The notes: a model not told the origin generated them from the sequence alone. 34,212 bases of DNA from JASJCL01 sp050291585 (GCA_050291585.1 JBNKKA010000022.1:1-34212); one strand, 5' to 3'; positions 8,496 to 18,003 are shown, counted from the first letter of the stretch. Program-made: numbers and translations.

Positions 8496-8696
8496 CGGGT
8501 GGGTTCTTTGAGCCACGGAACCAAAAGCCCTCCTCCAGGTGCGTCTCGTTGAACCGTTGCTGCGAGCATTGAAAAGTCATCAGTGGCTTTCCAGGAACCG
8601 GGCATTCAGGAGCTTCCGCGGGGCAGGGCGTACGGCCCTCTGCAGAAGTAAAAATAATTTTTCACAGGCCAGTTCACGTGAAGGAGTCGGAAGGCT

Positions 8697-9560
8697 ATGA
8701 ACAGATTATTGGTGGTGGGTTCAGGTTTGATGGGCAGCGGCATCACCCAGGTATGCGCCCAGGCAGGTATGGAGGTGGTGCTTTCCGATGTGTCGAAGGA
8801 CGCGTTGGCGCGTGCGCTGGAAACCATCGCCTGGTCCGTCGATAAATTTATTGAAAAAGGGAAGCTGAAAGAGGATCGCGCGACCATCCTGAAGCGGATT
8901 CGAACGACAACGGATATCGACGAGGTCAAAGCGGTGGACATGGCCATCGAAGCCGTCTACGAGAACATGGATCTGAAAAAGGAGATTTTCAAAACACTGG
9001 ATGAAACCCTCGACCCGACGGCTCTCATCGCCAGCAACACATCCGCCATTCCCATCACCGAGCTTGCCTCGGTCACCAGGCGGGCCGAGCAGGTGCTGGG
9101 AGTTCATTTTTTCAGCCCGGTCCCCATGATGGCCGCTGTTGAAGTGATCCGGGGCATCGCCACCAGTGATCAGACCGCGGAAGCCGGCCGGCAATTCGTT
9201 CTCCAGATCGGCAAAGAGCCCATCATGGTCAATCGGGACGTGGCCGGTTTCGTGATCAATCGCATCAACTTCCCATCGACCATCGAAGCGATGAATTTGG
9301 TCGAGGCCGGTGTCGCCACCATTGAAGATATCGACAAAGGACTGCGGTTGGCCTCGGGCCGTAAGATGGGGATTTTCGAGACCGGCGACATGGTGGGGCT
9401 GGATGTGACCTATGGCGGCATGATGGCCATGTATGCAGAAACCGGCGATGCGCGCTTCTATCCACCCCTGCTGCTGCGCCGCAAGGTCAAGGCCGGCCAC
9501 CTGGGCCGGAAAACCGGCAAGGGTTGGTATACCTACGATGAAAAAGGCAATCGCAAATAG
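8697..9560 (+). CDS. 3-hydroxyacyl-CoA dehydrogenase (3-hydroxybutyryl-CoA type)
   Basis: A 287-residue cytoplasmic NAD-dependent enzyme that oxidises L-3-hydroxyacyl-CoA to 3-ketoacyl-CoA in beta-oxidation. The Rossmann fingerprint GSGLMGSG is at 8-15. The catalytic set is present: S116 in SNTSAIPI, H137 in LGVHFFSP, E149, and the asparagine in GFVINRI. The length is that of the stand-alone short enzyme (Hbd/PaaH-like), not of the FadB fusion. The start ATG has GGAAGG close upstream and AAGGAG a little further. It is the first gene of the operon behind the sigma54 promoter, and 26 bases separate it from the next gene. Chain-length preference cannot be told. Confidence 0.9.
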   Translation: MNRLLVVGSGLMGSGITQVCAQAGMEVVLSDVSKDALARALETIAWSVDKFIEKGKLKEDRATILKRIRTTTDIDEVKAVDMAIEAVYENMDLKKEIFKTLDETLDPTALIASNTSAIPITELASVTRRAEQVLGVHFFSPVPMMAAVEVIRGIATSDQTAEAGRQFVLQIGKEPIMVNRDVAGFVINRINFPSTIEAMNLVEAGVATIEDIDKGLRLASGRKMGIFETGDMVGLDVTYGGMMAMYAETGDARFYPPLLLRRKVKAGHLGRKTGKGWYTYDEKGNRK

Positions 9561-9586
9561 TTGCGAAGAGAATAGGAGTGCCGCAG

Positions 9587-11374
9587 ATGGGCGACTTTAT
9601 AATCAATCAGAAGGATCTTTTCTTCATTCTCAAGGATCAACTCGGCTACGGCAAGCTCTGCGAGCTGCCGCGATACCTGGACTTGAACGAGAAGGCCCTC
9701 GACCTGCTGGTCAACGAGGCGATCAACTTTGCCAAGGGCGTGGTCGATCCCCTCAATCAGGTCGGTGAAGCATATGGCCTGCGGTTCGAGGATGGGAAGG
9801 TCGTTTGTCCACCCGGATTTCGTGAAGCTTTCAAACGCTATGGAGAGGACGGCTGGACGGCCGCATCGCGAAACATCGACTATGGGGGGCAGGGATTTCC
9901 CCATATGATGCGCATCGTCATCAATGACCTGATGTACGGCGCCTGCCAGTCCTTCAACATGGCCCCCAGTCTCACCAGCGGGGCCGCCCACCTGATCGAG
10001 TCCTTTGCCACCGATGCGTTCAAAAATCTATTCGTGCCTAAGATGTACGACGGCACCTGGTCCGGCACCATGTGCTTGACCGAGCCGGACGCAGGCTCCA
10101 ACCTGGCGCGCCTCGAGACCATGGCCTACCGGGATGGGGACCATTTCAAGATCAAGGGCAGCAAGATCTTCATCTCCTGGGGCGAGCACGATCTCACTGA
10201 CAATATCGTCCATCTGGTCCTGGCGCGCATCGAGGGCGCTCCGGCAGGTGTCAAGGGGATCTCTCTTTTCGTCGTGCCGAAATTCCGCCTGAACGCCGAC
10301 GGGAGTCCGGGGGAAGCGAACGATGTGGTCTGCACCAACATCGAAGAGAAGCTGGGCCTACATGCCTCCCCCACCGCCGCCCTGACCTTCGGCGGCAAAG
10401 ACGATTGCACCGGTTTCCTCTGCGGGCAGGAGAATCAGGGGCTGGCGCATATGTTCCAGATGATGAACTCCGCCCGCATCAACACGGGAGTCAGCGGCAT
10501 GGCCATGGCCAGCGCGGCTTACCAGAGCGCCCTGGCCTACACCAAGGAGCGCCGCCAGGGCCGTGACCTGATCGGACGCGAAGAGGGCAACGTGCCCATC
10601 ATCAACCACCCCGATGTGCGCCGGATGCTTTTGTGGATGAAGGCCACGGTGGATGGGATGCGTTCCATGATCTACACCGGCGCCTACTGGTCCGATTTGG
10701 CCTACGAACTGCCCGACGAAAACAAACGCGGGTATTACTACAACCTGATGGATTTCCTGACCCCCATCATAAAGGCCTACTGCTCGGATATGGGCTTTCG
10801 CGTCTGTGAAACGGCCATGCAATGCCTGGGCGGATACGGCTATTGCAAAGACTACCCCATCGAACAATATCTGCGCGACGCCAAGATCATGTCCTTGTAC
10901 GAGGGGACCAACGGGATTCAGTCCATGGACCTGATGGGGCGCAAACTGCAGGTAAAAAATGGCGCCTGCCTGGCCGCATTCAGGGAAGAGATCGAGGGCT
11001 TTTGCCGGGAGAATCGGATGGACGAAGAGATCGGAGACCGGGTAAGGGCCCTCGAAGGCGTCGTTGAACGCCTCTGGGACGCCTCGAACGAGATGCTGGC
11101 GCGCCAGAAAACCGATCCGCTCCTGTGGGCATCGAGCACCTATCCGGCGCTGATGGCCTTTGGCGAAGTCATCATGGCGTGGCGGCTTTTGGATATGGCC
11201 AGGCTTGCCCAGAAAGCGGCCGCCAAAAAGGGCCGCAAGTACGATTTTCATCGCGGCAAGCTTCTCCAGGCCAAGTATTTTGTGGATATCACCCTGCCGC
11301 AGACCTTGGCCACCATCGACACTTGTCTGAGACCCGGGCGGGAAGTTATCGAGATGCCCGTCAATGCCTTTTAA
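9587..11374 (+). CDS. long-form acyl-CoA dehydrogenase (about 600 residues, DmdC-like)
   Basis: A 595-residue FAD enzyme that introduces a 2,3 double bond into an acyl-CoA. It carries the extra N-terminal segment and the C-terminal helical extension that separate the ~600-residue subfamily (which includes 3-methylmercaptopropionyl-CoA dehydrogenase DmdC) from 380-residue enzymes. The FAD/substrate motif MCLTEPDAGSN is near residue 162 and the catalytic base is E439 in LYEGTNGIQ. ATG 9587 is chosen over the in-frame GTG at 9578 because AGGAG (9574-9578) sits eight bases before it. It is followed after 21 bases by the thiolase. The substrate is unknown; electrons would pass to the EtfBA encoded at 15985-17744. 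Confidence 0.88.
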   Translation: MGDFIINQKDLFFILKDQLGYGKLCELPRYLDLNEKALDLLVNEAINFAKGVVDPLNQVGEAYGLRFEDGKVVCPPGFREAFKRYGEDGWTAASRNIDYGGQGFPHMMRIVINDLMYGACQSFNMAPSLTSGAAHLIESFATDAFKNLFVPKMYDGTWSGTMCLTEPDAGSNLARLETMAYRDGDHFKIKGSKIFISWGEHDLTDNIVHLVLARIEGAPAGVKGISLFVVPKFRLNADGSPGEANDVVCTNIEEKLGLHASPTAALTFGGKDDCTGFLCGQENQGLAHMFQMMNSARINTGVSGMAMASAAYQSALAYTKERRQGRDLIGREEGNVPIINHPDVRRMLLWMKATVDGMRSMIYTGAYWSDLAYELPDENKRGYYYNLMDFLTPIIKAYCSDMGFRVCETAMQCLGGYGYCKDYPIEQYLRDAKIMSLYEGTNGIQSMDLMGRKLQVKNGACLAAFREEIEGFCRENRMDEEIGDRVRALEGVVERLWDASNEMLARQKTDPLLWASSTYPALMAFGEVIMAWRLLDMARLAQKAAAKKGRKYDFHRGKLLQAKYFVDITLPQTLATIDTCLRPGREVIEMPVNAF

Positions 11375-11395
11375 TAAGCGAAAAGGGTAAATAGC

Positions 11396-12640
11396 ATGCG
11401 CGATGTCGTTGTTGTCAGTGCCGTAAGAACCCCGGTGGGCCGCTATATGGGGGCCCTAAAAAATGTAGCCGCCTATGACCTGGCTGCTCTGGTGCTGAAC
11501 GAGAGCCTGGCCCGCCTATGCATCGAGCCAAGTCAGGTGGACCAGGTCATCATGGGTCAGTCCTACCAGAACGGCGAGTACGTGAATATCGCCCGAATGG
11601 GATTGTTGACGGCGGGCTGGCCCGAGGCCGTGGCGGGCACGACCATTGACAGCCGCTGCTGCACCGGGCTTGATGTCGTGCGCCTGGCAACGGCCCTGAT
11701 CGCCTCCGGGCAGAACGATATCGTGGTGGCCGGCGGTGTCGAGAGCATGAGCAATGCGGAGTTCTATCTGCCGGGCAGCATCAAGTGGGGGGTCGGCGGC
11801 AGCAAAGGGATGCCGCGCGGCCATGGCAACCTCTCCATGTGGGGGATGCCCTTTTACGATCGCATCCAGAGAGCGCGGGTCATGTCCCAGCCGGAGGGGC
11901 GCTACGGTATTCTGCCCTCCATGATGGCCTGGGCCGAAACCGCTGCCAAAGAGGAGCAGATCACCCGCGAGGCGTGCGACGCCTGGGCGCTGGGCAGTCA
12001 GCAGAAAGCGTGCGCCGCCATCGAGGCCGGCAGGTTCGCCGACGAAATCGTTCCTGTCCCCCTGGTGCTTCCAAAAAATGAGACGGGCCTGTTTGATCGC
12101 GACGAGAACCCCAGAGCGGATACGACCCTGGAAAAGCTGGCCAAGCTCAAACCGGTGCTTGGGGGCGTATGTACGGCGGGCAACTCCTCTTCCGAAAACG
12201 ACGGCGCCGCAGCGGTCGTGCTCATGGCGGCGGACACGGCGAAGTCACTCGGGCTGAAACCCCTGGCCACAGTGCGCGGTTGCGTGCTCGCCGGCGATGA
12301 CCCCCGCAAGGCCTATCGCACCGTACCCGTAGCCGTGGCCAAGGTGCTCAAGCGGGCGGGGCTAGATCTGGACCATATGGAGATGATCGAGATTCAGGAG
12401 GCCTTTGCCGCCCAGGTCCTCGCCGATCTCCAGCAAATGGGGGTCGGTCCGGAAGCCTATCACAAGGTCAATGTCAACGGTTCCGGCATCTCTTTGGGCC
12501 ACCCCATCGCCTGTACCGGCACGCGGGTGCTGGTGTCGATGCTCTACGAAATGCAGCGGCGCGGCAGCCGTTATGCCCTGGAGTGCATCTGCGGCGGCGG
12601 GGGGCTGGGGATCGCCGCGGTGTTTGAGCACGCTGAATAG
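11396..12640 (+). CDS. acetyl-CoA C-acyltransferase (thiolase)
   Basis: A 414-residue thiolase that cleaves 3-ketoacyl-CoA with CoA, the last step of beta-oxidation. The nucleophile is C88 in DSRCCTGLDVV, the catalytic histidine is H369 in GHPIACTG, and the second active-site cysteine is C399 in CGGGGLG (usual form CIGGGMG). AAGGG lies about nine bases before the ATG. It sits in the middle of the operon, between two acyl-CoA dehydrogenase genes. It could work in synthesis as well as degradation, but the neighbours point to degradation. Confidence 0.9.
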   Translation: MRDVVVVSAVRTPVGRYMGALKNVAAYDLAALVLNESLARLCIEPSQVDQVIMGQSYQNGEYVNIARMGLLTAGWPEAVAGTTIDSRCCTGLDVVRLATALIASGQNDIVVAGGVESMSNAEFYLPGSIKWGVGGSKGMPRGHGNLSMWGMPFYDRIQRARVMSQPEGRYGILPSMMAWAETAAKEEQITREACDAWALGSQQKACAAIEAGRFADEIVPVPLVLPKNETGLFDRDENPRADTTLEKLAKLKPVLGGVCTAGNSSSENDGAAAVVLMAADTAKSLGLKPLATVRGCVLAGDDPRKAYRTVPVAVAKVLKRAGLDLDHMEMIEIQEAFAAQVLADLQQMGVGPEAYHKVNVNGSGISLGHPIACTGTRVLVSMLYEMQRRGSRYALECICGGGGLGIAAVFEHAE

Positions 12641-12679
12641 AAATTCAGAATACTTTTCCACAGATAAGGAAAGATCAAC

Positions 12680-13843
12680 ATGGATTTTATGCTGACCAAA
12701 GAACATCAGATGCTGCGCAAGGCGGTGCGTGAATTCGCCAGCAAGAAGATCGCTCCCTATGCGGACCAATGGGACCAGGACCACCACTTGCCCATCGACG
12801 AAGTCATGCGCCCCATGGGGGAGTTGGGCTTCCTGGGGGCCGTTATTCCGGAAGCGTACGGTGGAGAGGAGATGGGCTGGCTGGCGGCGGCCATCATCAC
12901 CGAGGAGATCGCCCGGACCTCCAGCTCCCTGCGGGTTCAGGTAAACCTCAGTGGCATCGGGTGCGCCTACCCCATCTACAAATACGGCACGGAGGCCGCC
13001 AAAGAGAAATACGTCCCGAAACTGTGCACGGGCGAATACCTTGGCGGTTTCGCCATCACCGAACCCAACGCCGGTTCGGACATCTTCGCCATCGAAACCG
13101 TTGCCGAGGACAAGGGTGATCATTTCGTCATCAACGGTTCCAAGACCTGGATCTCCAACGCCAATCAGGCCGACCTGATCATCCTATACTGCTACACGGA
13201 CCGCGCCAAACGCAGCAAGGGCCTGTCGGCCTTCGTGATCGAGCTGCAGAATTTCAACGGCATCAAAACCACCGATCTGGACAAGCTCGGCTCCCACAGC
13301 TCACCCACCGGCGAGATTTTCTTCGACAATACCCGAGTGCCCAAGGAGAACCTCCTGGGGCAGCCCGGTGATGGTGCCAACATCGTCTTCGCTTCGCTCA
13401 ACAATACCCGTATCTCAGCCGCTGCCGGTGCGGTCGGCTGCGCCCAGGCCTGCCTGGAGATCGCCACCAAATACTGCAACGACCGCCAGCAATTCGGCCA
13501 ACCCATCGGCAAGTTCCAGATGAACCAGGATTATATCGCCCAGATGGCCACCGAGGTGGAGGCCGCCCGCCTGATGGTCTACAAAGGGGCCTGGCAGAAG
13601 GACAACGGCAAGGAGAACAACGGGCTGGAAGCGGCCCAGGCCAAATACTTCGCCGGGGAGGTCGCCATGAAGTGCGCCAATTACGCCCTGCGTATCCTGG
13701 GCGCCTATGGGTATTCCACGGAGTATCCTGTGGCCCGCTACTACCGCGACATTCCCACCTACATCATGGTCGAAGGATCGGCCAATATCTGCAAATCGAT
13801 CATAGCGTCCGATCAACTCGGCTATCGCAAGGCAAATCGATAA
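12680..13843 (+). CDS. acyl-CoA dehydrogenase (short/medium-chain type, 387 residues)
   Basis: A canonical-length FAD acyl-CoA dehydrogenase. The N-terminal helical domain begins MDFMLTKEHQMLRKAVREFA, the signature GGFAITEPNAGSD is near residue 117, and the C-terminal domain carries RQQFGQPIGKFQ and NYALRILGAYGYSTEYP. The base is E365 in MVEGSANICKS. The VEGSANI variant of the usual YEGTSEIQ motif occurs in several anaerobes, so the exact substrate should not be guessed. An AAGGAAAG box precedes the ATG. A gap of 188 bases follows, longer than elsewhere in the operon, with no gene and no clear terminator. Confidence 0.9.
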   Translation: MDFMLTKEHQMLRKAVREFASKKIAPYADQWDQDHHLPIDEVMRPMGELGFLGAVIPEAYGGEEMGWLAAAIITEEIARTSSSLRVQVNLSGIGCAYPIYKYGTEAAKEKYVPKLCTGEYLGGFAITEPNAGSDIFAIETVAEDKGDHFVINGSKTWISNANQADLIILYCYTDRAKRSKGLSAFVIELQNFNGIKTTDLDKLGSHSSPTGEIFFDNTRVPKENLLGQPGDGANIVFASLNNTRISAAAGAVGCAQACLEIATKYCNDRQQFGQPIGKFQMNQDYIAQMATEVEAARLMVYKGAWQKDNGKENNGLEAAQAKYFAGEVAMKCANYALRILGAYGYSTEYPVARYYRDIPTYIMVEGSANICKSIIASDQLGYRKANR

Positions 13844-14031
13844 CGATCAATGGGGTGTATCACTCACCTTGCCCAAAGGACGAAGCCATTTGAGCCGGTT
13901 GTCCCTTGATGTTACCGGCCCGGCGTCAAGCCTGCCATGAATGAAAAACAGCGGACCCGCTTGATAGCGTTGATGCATCTCAGCGAAAAGACCGGCGGCG
14001 TTCATTAACCAGAGAGCAGATGGAGGAAGGA

Positions 14032-15843
14032 ATGGCACAACAACTCGCTAGCCGACGTGATGTCGATTTCAACCTATATGAAATGTTTCACGCGGAAGAA
14101 CTCTGTAAGCTGGATCGCTACAAGGATCTGAATAAAAAGGTTCTTGACCTCATTATCACCGAAGCGCGCAGCTTTGCCATCAAGGAAATGCTGCCCACTT
14201 ACATCGATGGCGATAAAATCGGCCCCCGGTTCGAGGATGGCCGGGTGAAGATGCCGGAGAGTTTCCAGCGCGCCTATCAACTGAGCTGTGAAAACGAGTG
14301 GACGGCGCCCAGCGCATCCCAGGAGCACGGTGGCCAGGGGCTGCCCCATATCATCGCCGCGGCGATCCGGGAGTACATGATGGCGGCCAACTGGCCCCTG
14401 TACTCCTTTCTCTCCATGGGCAACGGCACGGCCCGGATGATCGAGCTCTATGGCACCCCGGAGCAGAAAAAGCTGTATCTCGAAAATCTGTACACCGCCA
14501 AATGGGGCGGCACCATGCTGCTGACGGAGTCCGATGCGGGCACCGACCTGGGCGCTTTGACGACGACGGCCACCCGGAATTCCGACGGGACCTTCTCCTT
14601 GAGCGGCAATAAGATCTTCATCACCAACGGCGAACACGACCTCGCCGAGAACATCATCCACCCGGTGCTGGCCCGCATCGAGGGTGACCCGGCGGGTACC
14701 AAGGGGATCTCGATCTTCATCGTCCCCAAGGTGTTGGTGGACGGGAATGGCCGACTCGGTGAACGCAACGATATCGTCTGCACCGGCATCGAGGAGAAGC
14801 ACGGCATCCACGGCAGCGCCACCTGCAGCATGGCCATGGGCGGCAAAGGCAGGTGCGTGGGTTATCTGCTCGGGGAGGAGCGCCAGGGCATGAAGATCAT
14901 GTTCAATATGATGAATGGCGCCCGCATGGCCACCGGCGCCCAGGCCCTCGCCTACGCCTCGCACAACTACCTTGCGGCCCTGGACTACGCCCGCCAGCGT
15001 ATCCAGGGCAGGGACTTGGCGGATTTCGCCAATCACGAAGCACCGTCGGTGCCCATTATCCGCCATCCGGATGTGCGCCGCAACCTGCTCTGGATGAAAG
15101 CCTACACCGAAGGGCTGCGCAGTTTGATTTACTACAGCTGGAACCTCATCGACCTGGCTCATAACGCCCCGGACAAGACGGCGCGCGAGGAGGCCGGCAC
15201 CCTCCTCGAGCTGTTGACGCCGGTGATCAAGGCATACGGCTCCGACCGGGGTTACGAGGTCTGCTATCAGGCCATGCAGGTATACGGCGGTGCCGGCTAC
15301 ACGCGCGACTATCCGGTGGAGGCGATCACCCGGGACTGCAAGATCACCTCGATCTTCGAGGGCGCCAACGGCATCCAGGCAATGGATCTGCTGGGCCGCA
15401 AACTCGGGGCCAACAAAGGGGCGACCTTCATCGCCTTCAGGCAGAAGGTCCAGGCGACTGTCGCCCAGGCCCGTTCAACTGAAGCCCTGGCCCCCCTTGC
15501 GGACAAGGTCGACACGGCACTGAATCGGCTTGCAGAGATCTCCCTCTCGATCGGCAAGATGGCCCGCTCCCCCCAGATGAAGGTCGCCTTTGCCCATTCG
15601 GTTCCTTTTCTGGATGTCATGGGCGACGTGATTTTGGGATGGATGCACCTATGGCGCGCATCCGTGGCGACCTCCAAGCTGGAGAAAGCCAAGAAAAAGG
15701 ATCGCGCCTTTTACGAAGGTCAGGTGAAAACCGCCCGCTATTTTATCCAGACGGTTCTGCCGGTCACCATGGGCAAGATGGACGTTATCGCCGAAGGAGA
15801 TCCCACGGCCGTCGATATGGCGGAAGAAGCCTTTGGCGCTTGA
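14032..15843 (+). CDS. second long-form acyl-CoA dehydrogenase (DmdC-like)
   Basis: A 603-residue paralogue of the 9587-11374 product, with the same architecture: an added N-terminal segment (FNLYEMFHAEELCKLDRYKDL), MLLTESDAGTDLGAL, a C-terminal extension, and base E443 in IFEGANGIQ. ATG 14032 is preferred to the in-frame ATG 14020, because GGAGG (14022-14026) then lies at normal spacing. The two paralogues clearly differ and are separated by the thiolase and the short dehydrogenase, so this is an old duplication rather than a recent repeat. Different chain length or branching of the substrate is likely, but not provable here. A 141-base gap leads to etfB. Confidence 0.88.
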   Translation: MAQQLASRRDVDFNLYEMFHAEELCKLDRYKDLNKKVLDLIITEARSFAIKEMLPTYIDGDKIGPRFEDGRVKMPESFQRAYQLSCENEWTAPSASQEHGGQGLPHIIAAAIREYMMAANWPLYSFLSMGNGTARMIELYGTPEQKKLYLENLYTAKWGGTMLLTESDAGTDLGALTTTATRNSDGTFSLSGNKIFITNGEHDLAENIIHPVLARIEGDPAGTKGISIFIVPKVLVDGNGRLGERNDIVCTGIEEKHGIHGSATCSMAMGGKGRCVGYLLGEERQGMKIMFNMMNGARMATGAQALAYASHNYLAALDYARQRIQGRDLADFANHEAPSVPIIRHPDVRRNLLWMKAYTEGLRSLIYYSWNLIDLAHNAPDKTAREEAGTLLELLTPVIKAYGSDRGYEVCYQAMQVYGGAGYTRDYPVEAITRDCKITSIFEGANGIQAMDLLGRKLGANKGATFIAFRQKVQATVAQARSTEALAPLADKVDTALNRLAEISLSIGKMARSPQMKVAFAHSVPFLDVMGDVILGWMHLWRASVATSKLEKAKKKDRAFYEGQVKTARYFIQTVLPVTMGKMDVIAEGDPTAVDMAEEAFGA

Positions 15844-15984
15844 TAACCCGGTAATTTTCGTATCAAGTCTTTTGGCTATTAAAATCTGAAATAATAAGGC
15901 CTTGAGCCGAGGACGGACCGATGGATGCAATCGCCGGGTTAGTAATAGCTTTTTTGAGATCCAGATTTTGAACGGAGGAAGAAA

Positions 15985-16773
15985 ATGGATATTCTCGTTT
16001 GTGTCTCCCGGGTGCCCGACACATCTGAAAATGAGATCGAAGTAAACGACGATGGTACGGATATCGAGCGGGATGATCTGGTCTATTCCGTCAACGAATG
16101 GGACAACTATGCGGTCGAAGAGGCGATCCAGATCAGGGATCGGGTCGGCGGCAGTGTGACCGTGGTCTCGGTGGGGGACGAGGACGCCGAGGAGATTTTG
16201 CGCCGAGAAATGGCCATGGGGGCCGACAAGGGCATCCTGCTGACCGACGAGGCCTTTGAGCAGTCCGATGGTTGGGGTCTGGCGAAGATATTGAAGGCCG
16301 AGATCGAGAAAGGATCCTACGATCTCATCCTCACCGGCGCCCAGGCCGACGGCGGTGCCGGCGAAGTGGGCGGCATGCTGGCGGCCGCGTTGGGGCTGCC
16401 CTACGCATCCCTGGTGAACCGGATCGAGACCAATGACGAGGGCATCACCGTGGGACGCGAAATAGAGGGCGGCAACATGGAGGTGAACACCCTCAGTCTG
16501 CCCTGTGTGCTCTCCATCCAAACCGGCATCAATGAACCGCGTTATGTGGGCATCCGGGGGATCCGCAAGGTCGCTTCCGTGGAGATCCCGGAGAAGGGGG
16601 CGGCGGATCTGGGGCTATCACCCGACCAGGTCGGCAGCGCCGGCGCCCGTGTGCAAAGGGAGGACTACTTCGTGCCCGAGCTCGGTGCCGGGGCCGAGAT
16701 GCTGGAAGGCGACACAGATGAGGTCGTCGTAAAATTGATCGAACTGCTCAAGGCCAATGGAGGGCTCAAGTGA
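15985..16773 (+). CDS. etfB: electron transfer flavoprotein beta subunit (operon 1)
   Basis: A 262-residue EtfB that binds AMP (or FAD in bifurcating forms) and pairs with EtfA to accept electrons from acyl-CoA dehydrogenases. The start MDILVCVSRVPDT, the nucleotide-binding MAMGADKGILLTDEAF region and ILTGAQADGGAGEVGGMLA are family hallmarks; the more usual VKQVPDT is VSRVPDT here. GGAGG lies seven bases before the ATG. The stop overlaps the etfA start. Its position at the end of an operon with three acyl-CoA dehydrogenases indicates that it is their electron acceptor. Whether it is a classic or bifurcating type cannot be settled by eye. Confidence 0.9.
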   Translation: MDILVCVSRVPDTSENEIEVNDDGTDIERDDLVYSVNEWDNYAVEEAIQIRDRVGGSVTVVSVGDEDAEEILRREMAMGADKGILLTDEAFEQSDGWGLAKILKAEIEKGSYDLILTGAQADGGAGEVGGMLAAALGLPYASLVNRIETNDEGITVGREIEGGNMEVNTLSLPCVLSIQTGINEPRYVGIRGIRKVASVEIPEKGAADLGLSPDQVGSAGARVQREDYFVPELGAGAEMLEGDTDEVVVKLIELLKANGGLK

Positions 16774-17744
16774 TGGCTGGACAGATATTCGCATACATCA
16801 ATCACAGTCATGGCGTTGTCGATGATACCACGGCAGAAATGATCACCGCCGCCCGGAAGATAGACTCTCAAGCGCTGCCCACGGCCATCGTCGTGGGCGA
16901 TGGCGATGGGCTCGAAAAGGCCTGCGCCCAGGCCGCAGGGGTCTTCCCTGCAGTGTGGAAGGTCGCCGGGAGCGCCTTCGCATATCCCAACGCGGAGGTG
17001 ATCCGCAAGGCGCTGATCGGCATTCTCCCTGGCGATGCTGTGGTACTGGTGGCCCACAACACTTTCGGGATGGATCTGTCCCCGGGCTTGGCGGTGGGAT
17101 TGGACGCCGCCTTCGTGGCGGATGTGGTCGATCTGGAAGGTGTCCGGAACGGCAAGCTGAAGGCCGTCCGCCAGGAGTTCGGCGGCCAGGTGAGCACCCA
17201 CGTTTCGTGCGCCATGGACAGGGGGCTGGTGGTGAATCTGCGGGCCGGTGCCTTTGCACCGGCGGAAGGCGGTGACGGCACAGGAGAGATCACGGATAAA
17301 AGCGCGGCGGTGGGCGATACGACCGCTGGGCGCGCCTTTGTGGAAGTCGTCGCGGCCGAAGTGGGCGATGTGGATATCACCAAGGAAGAGGTGCTGGTGT
17401 CCATCGGCCGCGGCATCGAGGAGGAAGACAATATCAACATCGCCCAGGAACTGGCCGAGGCCATGGGGGCCGCCGTCTCCTGTTCAAGGCCCATCGTGGA
17501 CGCCAAATGGCTCGAAAAGTCCCGCCAGGTGGGAACCTCCGGGCAGACGGTGAAACCCAAGGTCTACCTCGCCTGCGGTATCAGCGGCTCCTTCCAGCAC
17601 CTGGGCGGCATCAAGGGCAACCCTTACATGGTCGCCATCAATAAAAACCTCAAGGCGCCCATATTTCAGGTGGCCGATGTGGGCGTGGAAGCCGACATCC
17701 TCGAACTGCTACCGGAACTGACAGAGAAGATCAACGAATTATAG
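16773..17744 (+). CDS. etfA: electron transfer flavoprotein alpha subunit (operon 1)
   Basis: A 323-residue EtfA. The C-terminal FAD domain is clear: IGRGIEEEDNINIAQELA, CSRPIVDAKWLEKSRQVGTSG, LACGISGSFQHLGGIKG and AINKNLKAPIFQVADVGV. The N-terminal half is more divergent, as usual in this family. I use ATG 16773, which overlaps the etfB stop by one base (TGATG) and has GGAGG upstream; an in-frame GTG at 16770 is the alternative. A strong hairpin follows the stop. A membrane Fe-S oxidoreductase gene that often follows such etf pairs survives only as a relic at 17824-18003. Confidence 0.9.
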   Translation: MAGQIFAYINHSHGVVDDTTAEMITAARKIDSQALPTAIVVGDGDGLEKACAQAAGVFPAVWKVAGSAFAYPNAEVIRKALIGILPGDAVVLVAHNTFGMDLSPGLAVGLDAAFVADVVDLEGVRNGKLKAVRQEFGGQVSTHVSCAMDRGLVVNLRAGAFAPAEGGDGTGEITDKSAAVGDTTAGRAFVEVVAAEVGDVDITKEEVLVSIGRGIEEEDNINIAQELAEAMGAAVSCSRPIVDAKWLEKSRQVGTSGQTVKPKVYLACGISGSFQHLGGIKGNPYMVAINKNLKAPIFQVADVGVEADILELLPELTEKINEL

Positions 17745-17751
17745 GCTTTAT

Positions 17752-17772
17752 GGCGGCAGTACGACTGCCGCC
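17752..17772 (+). terminator. hairpin after etfA, end of the beta-oxidation operon
   Basis: A perfect nine-base stem GGCGGCAGT/ACTGCCGCC encloses the three-base loop ACG, eight bases after the etfA stop, followed by CTTTGGCC. The stem is very stable but the T-run is short, so it may be a weak intrinsic terminator or an RNA-stabilising 3' end. Confidence 0.6.
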
Positions 17773-17823
17773 CTTTGGCCTCTCCAAGTGATTATCCCGA
17801 CATCCGTCCATATGAATAAATAA

Positions 17824-18003
17824 CCAGAGGGCGTCGAAAGACCGGCACAAGCCGTTCGGCACCCTTATGGGGCCAACGTCATCGTCACCGCCTGCCCCTT
17901 CTGCCTGGTCAACATGGAGGACGCCATCAAGGTGGCCGGTCTGGAGGGTAAGATGGAGGCCATCGATCTCAGCGAACTGGTCAGTCGGCATCTGCGCACA
18001 CCT
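17824..18003 (+). pseudogene. C-terminal remnant of an HdrD/GlpC-like cysteine-rich Fe-S protein
   Basis: The frame opening after a TAA at 17821 encodes YGANVIVTACPFCLVNMED and then KVAGLEGKMEAIDLSELV. This is the end of a CCG (cysteine-rich) domain as found in heterodisulfide-reductase-like Fe-S oxidoreductases; such proteins are frequently encoded next to etfBA and carry electrons from Etf to the quinone pool. Only about 55 residues remain of a protein of several hundred, there is no start codon, and the frame runs on without family resemblance. The MFS gene begins in another frame at 18008, right where the similarity ends. I read it as a deletion relic. Confidence 0.7.

Noticed and set aside
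8673..8682. 10-bp palindrome TTCACGTGAA just before the first beta-oxidation gene
   Set aside because: Perfect but short, single and overlapping the Shine-Dalgarno region; not enough to call an operator.
13894..13930. Overlapping GCCGGT/ACCGGC and CTTGATG/CGTCAAG partial hairpins in the 188-base gap
   Set aside because: Short, mutually exclusive stems with long loops and no T-run; no terminator or riboswitch can be supported.
14074..15162. 362-codon minus-strand open frame opposite the second long acyl-CoA dehydrogenase
   Set aside because: A GC-rich shadow frame of a well-supported gene, without family resemblance; the same holds for the long minus frames at 10358-11251, 12362-13123 and 31816-33114.
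15844..15941. TAACCCGG and CCGGGTTA inverted repeat before etfB
   Set aside because: Eight-base arms about 80 bases apart are expected by chance and form no compact hairpin.
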